A stretch of 37,156 nucleotides of DNA from Hyphomonadaceae bacterium (GTDB taxonomy: Bacteria; Pseudomonadota; Alphaproteobacteria; Caulobacterales; Hyphomonadaceae): NCBI GenBank assembly GCA_030158285.1, contig JAOATF010000172.1, forward strand, positions 1 to 37,156, in the 5' to 3' direction. A model generated the notes under the pieces. It was not told the DNA's origin. It saw only the letters and a list, made by a program, of their open reading frames with translations, and searched no databases. Shown piece by piece: positions 1-7,131 of this stretch (positions are counted from its first letter, which is position 1; every line of letters starts with the position of its first letter). The translations under genes and the position numbers were made by a program.

Positions 1-128
1 CGTTCTTCACGCGCATGACGGAGGGGGTCTCGCGTTCAGCGCCCGCGGACCGCCCGCAAACCCTACTGCTTATTCCCCACTCCCCACTGCCTCGCTAGCT
101 ACGCCAGCGAGAACGCCCCTGCACGCCC

Positions 129-2159
129 CTAGAAATCCGCCTGCACAGCCACACGGAAATTCCGCCCCGCCATCGGCGCGATGTCTTTCAGCGGAGACGT
201 ATGCAGCCGCACCTCCTCATCCGTCAGGTTCCTGCCTTCAAGTATCAGGTGAACCCCGCCGGCAATGTCAAAGCCCAGCCGCGCATCTACAGTCGTATAG
301 CTCCCGGTCCGCGTCTCGAAGCTCGCGACATCATCCTGCTCCGCCGCATACTGCACACCGATGCGCCCGGTCACGCCATTCATCTCGCCCGCGAGCCCGG
401 CATGCACCGTCAGCGGCGGGATCAACGGCAGGTTGCCGCCCGCCTTCAGCTTCGCCCGCACGAAACCCGCCGAGGCATCCGCCTTCCAGTCCACGCCCCA
501 CACATTCCCCAGCTTCGTATCTGCCTGCACTTCAAACCCCGTGAAGGTCGCGCCCGCCTGCACATAGTCGAAGATCGGCAGGTCCTCCTCGTCGCCCGGC
601 TCCACCAGACCCGTGTCCTGCAGGTACACAAACCGGTCGAAGTCGAAGCGATAGAGCGAGCCCGACACGTTGAATGCATCATCCTCCCACCGCACCGTCA
701 GCTCATGGTTGACGCCAGCCTCCATCTGCAGGCTCGCATCGCCCACGATGAACTGTCCCGTCGCCAGGTGCGGACCATTGACGAACAGCTCGAGATCCGT
801 CGGCGCCCGCTCCGTGGCCGCGACCGACGCGCCAAGAAACACATGATCGCCCACATGCAGGTGTCCGCCGAACGATGCATTCCACGGCGCGAACGACCGC
901 TTGCCGCCCACGATATTATCGACATCCACCTGATCGTACCGCAGCCCGCCCTCAACGCCCCAATTGCCCCGGTCCAGCGTCTCGTAGATGAACACGCCGG
1001 TCTGGTCCGTCTGCGTCGGCGAGATCGTGGACTCATCGCCAATCGCCGCAAAATCGCGGCTGGAAGACTGCAGCCCAAAGCTGCCCTCAATGCCCGCAAA
1101 CGCCGCATGCTGCGCCTCGATCCGCGCTTCCCAACCATCATTTGTGAACCGCGTCCCCGGCTCGCCCGGCCCTTCGAATTCCGTATGCGCGTAACCAACC
1201 TTCGCGCCAGACGCGACGATCGACGTCAGGACGCCATCGTCGAACCTGATCCCACCGCGCAGATCATACCGTGTCTGCTCCATCGCGATGAACACGGTCG
1301 GCTCCGCCACCGTGCCATAGCGATCGTCCAGCCTCCGCACCGCGCCGCCAAGGAAGACATTATCGCCAACCCAGCTCAGCCCCGCGCTGATCGATTGCGT
1401 CTCGACAGCCGAGTTCGGCAGCGTGCCGTTCGCAAACGTCGCCGGATCGACGCCATCAAGGATCGCCCGCTCGCGCGCATCCCGCGACAGCGCAAAGCCC
1501 GGAATGTCGACATCCCTGGACTCCGCCCACGACCCGTTCAGCACGCCAACGAAATCGCCCCACATGCCCGTGACTCGGCCCGCCGCCTGCTTGCCTTCAT
1601 CCGCGCTGGTCAGCCCGCCATAGAGCGAGCCGGAAAAATTCACGTCCGGCTTTGTCTCCACGATCAGCCCGTCGATCACATTGACCACGCCGCCCGTCGC
1701 GCCGCCGCCGTAAGCAAGAGACGCTGGCCCGCGCAGGATCTCGATCCGCTCCGCGCCCAGCGGATCGCCCGTCACCGCATGGTCCGGGCTAGCAGCAGAC
1801 GCATCCACCACGCCGATCCCGTTGGTCAGCACTTGCACGCGCCCGGCGCCGAGCCCACGTATGATCGGCCTGCTCGCGCCCGGTCCGAACGCGGTGGTGG
1901 AAATGCCGGGCAGCCCCGCCAGCGTATCGCCCAGCCCGCCGGACAACCGCTCGACCAGCGCGTCCTCGCTCAGCACGGTGGTGGACGCGATCATCTCGTC
2001 GGACGACCGCGCAGGTCCGACGCCGGTGATCACCACCACATTGCCGTCGTCCTCCGGCGGCGCAGCCTGCGGCCCCTCCTGGGCAAAAGCGGGCGCGGCA
2101 AACGCCAGCACAGCGGCGCTGCTGGCAAGACGAAGGGCAAAGCGGCTGGCGTGACGCAT
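129..2159 (-). CDS. ZnuD-like TonB-dependent outer-membrane receptor, probable zinc uptake
   Basis: 676 residues with a clear signal peptide (cleavage near residue 26, AFA|Q), a TonB-box-like stretch (VVVITG, about residue 41), a plug domain (about 50-170) and a long beta-barrel ending in Phe (VAVQADF). Plug and barrel segments resemble Neisseria ZnuD from memory: SPDHAVTGDPLGAERIEILRG in the plug, ERAPTDLELFVNGPHLATG in the barrel, and FETRTGSYTTVDARL plus the MAGRNFRVAVQADF end. The His-rich extracellular loop of meningococcal ZnuD is absent. Such receptors import Zn2+ (sometimes a metallophore complex) using TonB-ExbBD energy. ATG at 2157-2159 is chosen because the signal peptide starts there and a GAGGT lies about 10 nt upstream. 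Two Zur-like boxes lie directly upstream, which strengthens the zinc assignment. Another metal or heme substrate remains possible. Confidence 0.85.
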   Translation of the reverse strand: MRHASRFALRLASSAAVLAFAAPAFAQEGPQAAPPEDDGNVVVITGVGPARSSDEMIASTTVLSEDALVERLSGGLGDTLAGLPGISTTAFGPGASRPIIRGLGAGRVQVLTNGIGVVDASAASPDHAVTGDPLGAERIEILRGPASLAYGGGATGGVVNVIDGLIVETKPDVNFSGSLYGGLTSADEGKQAAGRVTGMWGDFVGVLNGSWAESRDVDIPGFALSRDARERAILDGVDPATFANGTLPNSAVETQSISAGLSWVGDNVFLGGAVRRLDDRYGTVAEPTVFIAMEQTRYDLRGGIRFDDGVLTSIVASGAKVGYAHTEFEGPGEPGTRFTNDGWEARIEAQHAAFAGIEGSFGLQSSSRDFAAIGDESTISPTQTDQTGVFIYETLDRGNWGVEGGLRYDQVDVDNIVGGKRSFAPWNASFGGHLHVGDHVFLGASVAATERAPTDLELFVNGPHLATGQFIVGDASLQMEAGVNHELTVRWEDDAFNVSGSLYRFDFDRFVYLQDTGLVEPGDEEDLPIFDYVQAGATFTGFEVQADTKLGNVWGVDWKADASAGFVRAKLKAGGNLPLIPPLTVHAGLAGEMNGVTGRIGVQYAAEQDDVASFETRTGSYTTVDARLGFDIAGGVHLILEGRNLTDEEVRLHTSPLKDIAPMAGRNFRVAVQADF

Positions 2160-2175
2160 AGGGGGAGGACCTCGT

Positions 2176-2206
2176 GTTATAATATAACGTTATGATATAC
2201 TATAAC
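2176..2206 (-). promoter_or_regulatory. Two tandem Zur-like boxes upstream of the ZnuD-like receptor
   Basis: GTTATAATATAAC at 2176-2188 is a palindrome around its central base. A second copy at 2194-2206 (GATATACTATAAC) matches it at 11 of 13 positions, 18 bp centre to centre. The core agrees with the proteobacterial Zur consensus (TGTTATAnTATAACA). The boxes lie 17-47 nt upstream of the receptor ATG, where repressor binding would cover the promoter. Repression by Zn-loaded Zur is inferred. Confidence 0.75.
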
Positions 2207-2337
2207 GACTCGCAAGCCCGACCTTCGCCTGATGCCCCGCGACCGATTTTCCACTGTCCTATCGGGCTGTTTCCGCCCCTGCCCATCCCGCCCCTTTGCC
2301 GCTAACAAGGCCCCGCCCACCGGAGTTGCCCGCCTTG

Positions 2338-3003
2338 ATGAAGCACGTGCCCAACGCACTCACGCTCCTGCGCCTCGTGCTCGCGCCGGTGATCGCGTGG
2401 TTCGCTTGGGTGGGCGGAGACATCCGCGGATTCGGGGAAATACTGCCGCAGAGCTACTATAATCTCCAGGACACCAGTTACGCGCTTGCAGTGATCTTGT
2501 TCATCGTCGCCGCGCTTACCGATCTATTCGATGGCATGATAGCAAGAGCATTCAATGCCCACTCAAAATTTGGCCGCCTGATTGATCCCATCGCCGACAA
2601 GGCACTCGTCGGCCTTCCGCTGATCGCAATCGTTTTGGCTTTCTGGAATGAGCGAAGTTCAAGCGGTATCTACGTATCCATCGCGACACTTGCCGCCGCT
2701 GTCATTGTAGTCCGCGACGTGATCATGACGTGGACTAGATTGGCCGCACCTGATGGTGAAGGTGCGCGCGTTTCTTCGCTGGCAAAGATAAAAACTGCTC
2801 TCGAACTGTTCGTGATCGGAGCATTTCTTGTCTTGGCCGGGATCGAGAACTACGTCTGGCAGGCGTTGAGCTCAGACAGCGAAGACAGCCTCATGTTCAT
2901 GCGCTTCTTCCGTGAATGGGGATCAATTTGGCTCGCGCTGCTCGTCATCACCGCCGCCCTCTCCGCCTGGACGGGCTGGCAATACCTGCGCCCGAAGCGC
3001 TGA
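2338..3003 (+). CDS. pgsA: CDP-diacylglycerol--glycerol-3-phosphate 3-phosphatidyltransferase
   Basis: Makes phosphatidylglycerol phosphate from CDP-diacylglycerol and glycerol 3-phosphate in the inner membrane, the committed step to phosphatidylglycerol and cardiolipin. The 221-residue protein carries the complete CDP-alcohol phosphatidyltransferase motif D-x2-DG-x2-AR-x8-G-x3-D-x3-D (D62, D65, G66, A69-R70, G79, D83, D87) and several hydrophobic helices. The N-terminus (KHVPNALTLLRLVLAP) is typical of PgsA. ATG at 2338 is preferred over an in-frame TTG at 2296 because homology begins there and GGAG lies 12 nt upstream. Base composition of the middle (about 2440-2920) is visibly less GC-rich than the neighbours. 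The gene is divergent from the receptor and shares its upstream region. pgsA is assigned from the motif and N-terminus; another CDP-alcohol transferase is the alternative. Confidence 0.88.
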   Translation: MKHVPNALTLLRLVLAPVIAWFAWVGGDIRGFGEILPQSYYNLQDTSYALAVILFIVAALTDLFDGMIARAFNAHSKFGRLIDPIADKALVGLPLIAIVLAFWNERSSSGIYVSIATLAAAVIVVRDVIMTWTRLAAPDGEGARVSSLAKIKTALELFVIGAFLVLAGIENYVWQALSSDSEDSLMFMRFFREWGSIWLALLVITAALSAWTGWQYLRPKR

Positions 3004-3037
3004 ACTCGTCCGCAGAAGCTGGCCCCTGAAACGCAGT

Positions 3038-3067
3038 GGCCGCACCTGTGGGGGAACAGGTGCGGCC
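3038..3067. terminator. Strong hairpin after pgsA, terminator-like
   Basis: A perfect 12-bp stem (GGCCGCACCTGT at 3038-3049 with ACAGGTGCGGCC at 3056-3067) and a 6-nt G-rich loop lie 34 nt past the pgsA stop. No T-run follows on the plus strand, so intrinsic termination is uncertain. It may act with Rho or protect the 3' end. The rest of 3068-3265 shows no gene. Confidence 0.5.
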
Positions 3068-3265
3068 TAAGCGTGACAAGAAAGCGGGAGGGGGGACGTC
3101 GCTTACTTGTCTTCGCGGCGGGCTCGGCAGGAGAAGCGGAGTGCCCGTCGCTCAGGTATCAATTAAACACGCAGGGATGAACCAACGGTTAACAAAACGG
3201 GACTTTCTGGAAACGCTTGTGACGCTTGCTAATGACACGCTCTGCAACGTTTCGGCCCGTCCGTC

Positions 3266-4258
3266 TCAGCCGCCGCCATCCTTCTTGCGGTTGGCCTCCA
3301 TCTTGTTCTCCTGCGCCCGCAGCCGGTCGCGGATCGACGTCTTCGCATCAGCGACCGTCTTCTCGAGCTCGGTGCGAATCTCCTCGCCCAGCTTCTTCAG
3401 CGCCTCGCGCATTTCGCTCGCGCCATTATTCTGCACATAGGCCACCGCCTCGCTCGCCGTCTCGCCGACAAGCTTCGCAGGCCCATCGCGCTCCAGCGCG
3501 CCGACGACCCACAGGTCGTCGTCCCAGACGTGCTTGTCGAAGAGGCTATAGGGAATGCGCACAAAGCCCTTGTCGCCCCAGTCCTTGCCCCAGCTGTTCT
3601 TCACCAGCCACGACTTGTCGTCCTCGTCATAGCCGACGATCAGCATCGCATGCGAACAGGGCTCGCCACTCGCCGCGCCGCCCAACTCCGGCATGCGGCC
3701 CGACCGCTCGGCTGCGCGATAGTACGCCATGCCGATGTCCGATCCGAACATCACGGGCAGGCCGCTCGTCAGCGTCGCTTTCACTTCATCTGTCGAAGCC
3801 AGTCGCGCATACTGCACCGCTTCGAAAGCCGACGCCTGACGATAGGCGGTGTCGGGCGGTCGTTTCACGTGATCCGCCTTCTCCGGCAGGTACGGCCAGA
3901 ACTCTTCCGGACACACGCCGAACGCCATCACTGCAGCATTGGCATGCGCGGTAAACGTGCCCATCACCTGGTCTTCAGTGTCAGACATCTTGCGCGCGTT
4001 GAAGAACAGGAAGGCCGGCGAAAGCGGCACCAGCGGCTCACCGCCCTTGATCATCAGGAGCTCAAGCCCGCCCACCAGCGACTGCGCCGTGCACGAGCCG
4101 ATCTTGCCCTGGTCGCGCACCGGCGAACAGAACCGCGAGAGGTCCGTCTTCCGCTCAAACGTCACCGCGCCGAATTTCAGCCGCGGCGCCGGCGAGCGCG
4201 TCGCGCTGCGCATCACGCCGCAATTGACCGAACCGTCCTTGCCCTTGATCCCACGCAT
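3266..4258 (-). CDS. C1-family (papain-like) cysteine peptidase, apparently cytoplasmic
   Basis: The 330-residue protein has the papain catalytic set: oxyanion Gln50 and nucleophile Cys56 in DQGKIGSCTAQS, His203 in CSHAMLIVGYD, and Asn221 in VKNSWGKDWG. There is no signal peptide and no recognisable propeptide; only about 45 residues precede the catalytic Gln. The last ~65 residues form a charged, helix-prone tail rich in Glu, Lys and Arg. ATG 4258 is chosen over an upstream GTG at 4270 because a GGTGGGGA purine stretch precedes it. It is the last gene of a five-gene minus-strand block and begins 53 nt after the kinase stop. Lack of export suggests an intracellular target, possibly controlled by the upstream kinase; that link is inferred. 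The peptidase fold is well supported, the substrate is unknown. Confidence 0.85.
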   Translation of the reverse strand: MRGIKGKDGSVNCGVMRSATRSPAPRLKFGAVTFERKTDLSRFCSPVRDQGKIGSCTAQSLVGGLELLMIKGGEPLVPLSPAFLFFNARKMSDTEDQVMGTFTAHANAAVMAFGVCPEEFWPYLPEKADHVKRPPDTAYRQASAFEAVQYARLASTDEVKATLTSGLPVMFGSDIGMAYYRAAERSGRMPELGGAASGEPCSHAMLIVGYDEDDKSWLVKNSWGKDWGDKGFVRIPYSLFDKHVWDDDLWVVGALERDGPAKLVGETASEAVAYVQNNGASEMREALKKLGEEIRTELEKTVADAKTSIRDRLRAQENKMEANRKKDGGG

Positions 4259-4311
4259 GCACGTCCCCACCTGTTCAATCCCGGCGTGAAGCGCCGCCGG
4301 TGCGCCTCATC

Positions 4312-5946
4312 TCAAGCCTTCACACCCAGCGGATTGGGCCCGTACTTGTTGTCGCCCGCCGTCCCGCCCGGCAGCCCGATCCCGATGCTGGCAAGCTGGC
4401 CAATCGTCGGGATCAGCGTCGCGAGCGCCGCCCAGCCCGTGATATTCATGTCGTGCAGGCGGCGGCTCGTCACAGAGATGGCCGGCGGCGCGCACAGCAC
4501 AAGCGCCAGAACCGTTCCCGTCGGAAACCACTGGCCTGTGCTGATCAGCTGGGACACCTGCGCATCCGGGCTCGCATACGGATCAACCGACATCATGCCG
4601 CTCTGCGCGTACGAGGATAGGCTCTCATAGTCGATCGAGAATCCGATGAAGCTCGCGATCACCACAACGACCGCGATGCACCAGTATTCCATCCGCGAGG
4701 CGCGACCCTTGCCGTTGATGAAGTTCTTCGTGAACCCGTCCTTGATCCACTGCCACTGCTGGCCCCAGCCCTTGCCGCTGATCACGCCAGGCTGCGTCGG
4801 CGGCGGCGCAACGGTGAAGGCAGGCCCCGTCGTGTTGGTCAGCTTCTGCGCCGTCTGCTGCAGCTGGTCGACGATCGGCTTGAACCCGCTGTCCTGCAGC
4901 TTCTGCAGCCATGGCGCGAATGTGTTGTTCGACTGCGCCGCATTCATCGCCTCAGCCAGCGCCTTGCCATACTCGGCCACGCTCTGCGGACGTACGCGCG
5001 GCGCGTTCGACAAGCCCTTCTCGATCAGCCGGTCCACCGCCGCCGGCACATCGCTGCGTCCGCCGCTCGGCGGTTGCCAGTGGCCCTGCGGCAGCACGCC
5101 GACCAGCAACTCGTAGAACATCACCGACAGCGAATAGAGATCGGCCGAAGGCTGCGCCGCATCCGGCGCCGTGATCTGCTCCGGCGCCATGTAGCCGCGC
5201 GTGCCAAGGCTCGTCGCGCCCGTGTCTCCGCCACCCGCCGCACGCGCCACACCAAAGTCGAGGATCTTCAGCGACACGCCCTTGTCGCCCGGCTCGCCCA
5301 TCAGCATCACGTTCTCGGGCTTGAGATCGCGGTGAACCACGCCGGCCTTGTGCGCAGCATCCAGACCCGAAAGAATCTCGGCGACAATGTTCGCCGCCGT
5401 CAGCATCGAGCAATCCGTGTTGGTCTGCAGCCGCTGCCGCGTCCACGCGCGCAGGCTCTGCCCGCCAAGATACTCCATCGACATGTAAGGCTGGCCATCA
5501 GCCTCGCCCACGTCATAAACCGCGACAACGTTCGGATGCCGGATGTCGCGCGACGTCACGCCCTCGCGGATCAGGCGCTGCACCGCGTCCTTGCCCGCCA
5601 GCCGGTCCGCGCGGATCAGCTTCAGCGCGATCTCTTTCTGCGTCAGCTTGTCCATCGCGCGATAGACGACGCCCATCCCGCCTTCGCCGATCACGCTGGA
5701 AACTTCATAGCGCCCGGCAAACACATCGCCCGGCTTCAGCACGCGCGTGGAATCTGCACGCGGCGATTTCGTATCCATGTCGTCGATGGTGCGAAGCCCC
5801 GACAGGTCCGGCCCCGGCGAAGAGGCCGCCGTCACCGGCTTCGTTTCCTCGACAAGGCTCTTGCCCAGCTGGCGCAGGGCCTGGCCGCAGTCGCCACAGA
5901 AGCGGGCATCCGCCGTGATCGCGCTACCGCAGTTCGGACACTTCAT
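4312..5946 (-). CDS. Zinc-ribbon Ser/Thr protein kinase fused to a C-terminal DUF805 membrane domain
   Basis: 544 residues in three parts. Residues 3-20 are a zinc ribbon (CPNC...CGDC). Residues about 80-345 are a Hanks-type kinase with a complete active site: GEGGMGVVY loop, Lys109 in IALKLI, HRDLKPEN (Asp207), DFG (Asp230) and MAPEQ. Residues about 405-544 match DUF805 (NGKGRASRMEYW, SRRLHDMNITGW, GDNKYGPNPLG) with several hydrophobic helices. The kinase therefore appears membrane-anchored by DUF805, with the catalytic domain and ribbon in the cytoplasm. No extracellular PASTA-type sensor is present. The ATG lies 3 bp past the stop of the FHA-like gene, suggesting translational coupling. 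The FHA-like neighbour is the natural reader of its phosphothreonines. Kinase activity is strongly supported; its signal and substrates are unknown. Confidence 0.92.
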   Translation of the reverse strand: MKCPNCGSAITADARFCGDCGQALRQLGKSLVEETKPVTAASSPGPDLSGLRTIDDMDTKSPRADSTRVLKPGDVFAGRYEVSSVIGEGGMGVVYRAMDKLTQKEIALKLIRADRLAGKDAVQRLIREGVTSRDIRHPNVVAVYDVGEADGQPYMSMEYLGGQSLRAWTRQRLQTNTDCSMLTAANIVAEILSGLDAAHKAGVVHRDLKPENVMLMGEPGDKGVSLKILDFGVARAAGGGDTGATSLGTRGYMAPEQITAPDAAQPSADLYSLSVMFYELLVGVLPQGHWQPPSGGRSDVPAAVDRLIEKGLSNAPRVRPQSVAEYGKALAEAMNAAQSNNTFAPWLQKLQDSGFKPIVDQLQQTAQKLTNTTGPAFTVAPPPTQPGVISGKGWGQQWQWIKDGFTKNFINGKGRASRMEYWCIAVVVVIASFIGFSIDYESLSSYAQSGMMSVDPYASPDAQVSQLISTGQWFPTGTVLALVLCAPPAISVTSRRLHDMNITGWAALATLIPTIGQLASIGIGLPGGTAGDNKYGPNPLGVKA

Positions 5947-5949
5947 GGC

Positions 5950-7119
5950 TTAGCCCCCTTCAGGAATTGCGGGCAGGCGAGTGATCGTGATTTCGTCGAT
6001 GAAGCCGTGCGCCGCGCGCATGCGCACCTGCAGCGCCAGCGCCTCGGGATATTTCGGCAGGATCTTCACGACATCGCCATGGCCGATCTCGGCCAGCGCA
6101 TCGTCCGCCCCATGCCTGTGCTCGCCCACCAGCGCGCCCGCCGCGCCCGTCACCCGCGCACTCAGCCGCCCGCTCTGGATGAACAGCTCCAGATGACGGC
6201 GCGAGATCGCCTGGCTCAGCTGCTCATCGACCGCGCCCGCCGCATCCGTCACCAGCAGCTGCACCTGGTTCTCGCCACCGTTCGCCACGGTCTTCGCGCG
6301 ACCCAGACCCAGCATGCTATCCTGCGTCGTGATCGGCCCAGCCGCCGGCCCGTCCGCCCCAAAACCCTTCCACACGATCCGCGCGCCGCGCCCCACTACA
6401 GAGCCCTTCAGCGGCCCCTCGGTGTAGCCACGCACGCCGCTCGACGCCTCGAACGCATCGGCCCGCTGCAGCGCCAGCTCCGCGGCCTTGCCGCCGGGCG
6501 CCTTCTTTGCGGCATCGCCCGTGGTCTCCAGCCTGATCGGCGCATAGATCGTATCGGCGCCCGTCCCCACTCCGGATGTGTTGATGGTCTGGTTGATCAC
6601 CAGACTGCCACCCTGTTCCACTTCCAGACCCAGAAGCGAGGTGAACGCAAAGCGCTCTTCCCGCATGTAGTAGTTCGTCGCCGCCGCGAACGTGATCTCG
6701 ATCCCGTGCCGGCCTTGCCGCTCCAGCGCGCCGGTCTGAATGTTGACGCGGTTCGATCCGCCCGCATCCAGACGCTTCCATGGCAACTCCACACGCCGCC
6801 TCGGCCCGTCCCCTTCACGCACCCACAGATCCGTAATGAACAACGGCCGCGCCACGCCTGAAGCATTGTAGAACACCAACGGCAGAACCAGCACGCCCCC
6901 GGTCTTCACCTCGGTCACAGCGTCCTTGTCGAGGAACAGCTGCGGCTTCACGCAGACCGAACAGCACCCGTCATCGCCGACGAGCCCGCCGCATTCCTGG
7001 AACGCCATGCAGCGCAGCAGCGGCTTCCCGCATTCGCCGCAGAACACGGCGTCGGCCGTCACCGCATGCTGATAGCAGCACGGTGAGATGCCTCCGGGAG
7101 TGCTGCCGACTGCCGCCAT
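5950..7119 (-). CDS. Zinc-ribbon protein with C-terminal FHA-like domain
   Basis: 389 residues. The N-terminus is Cys-rich (C14, C15, C27, C30, C37, C43, C52, C53, C56), with CGEC matching the ribbon of the adjacent kinase. A beta-rich middle (about 60-265) is unrecognised. Residues about 268-375 resemble a forkhead-associated domain: LGLGRAK near its start, then AISRRHLEL, the usual Ser-x-x-His core, then GDVVKIL. FHA domains bind phosphothreonine peptides and often partner Hanks-type kinases, so the gene order makes this a likely reader or substrate of the kinase 3 bp downstream. No signal peptide or membrane segment. An AGGAGA Shine-Dalgarno overlaps the upstream SPFH stop codon (TAGGAGA), so the two are probably cotranscribed. 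The FHA call rests on motif reading and should be tested by profile search. Confidence 0.75.
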   Translation of the reverse strand: MAAVGSTPGGISPCCYQHAVTADAVFCGECGKPLLRCMAFQECGGLVGDDGCCSVCVKPQLFLDKDAVTEVKTGGVLVLPLVFYNASGVARPLFITDLWVREGDGPRRRVELPWKRLDAGGSNRVNIQTGALERQGRHGIEITFAAATNYYMREERFAFTSLLGLEVEQGGSLVINQTINTSGVGTGADTIYAPIRLETTGDAAKKAPGGKAAELALQRADAFEASSGVRGYTEGPLKGSVVGRGARIVWKGFGADGPAAGPITTQDSMLGLGRAKTVANGGENQVQLLVTDAAGAVDEQLSQAISRRHLELFIQSGRLSARVTGAAGALVGEHRHGADDALAEIGHGDVVKILPKYPEALALQVRMRAAHGFIDEITITRLPAIPEGG

Positions 7120-7131
7120 TGCCCGTGTCTC

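Noticed and set aside
92-112. Hairpin after the receptor gene (CTCGCT ... AGCGAG)
   Set aside because: Only a 6-bp stem and no T-run on the minus strand; too weak to call as a terminator.
201-2195. 664-residue open frame on the plus strand opposite the receptor gene
   Set aside because: Arg/His/Pro-rich antisense frame with no domain, typical of a GC-rich gene's shadow; the opposite strand has a complete receptor with signal peptide.
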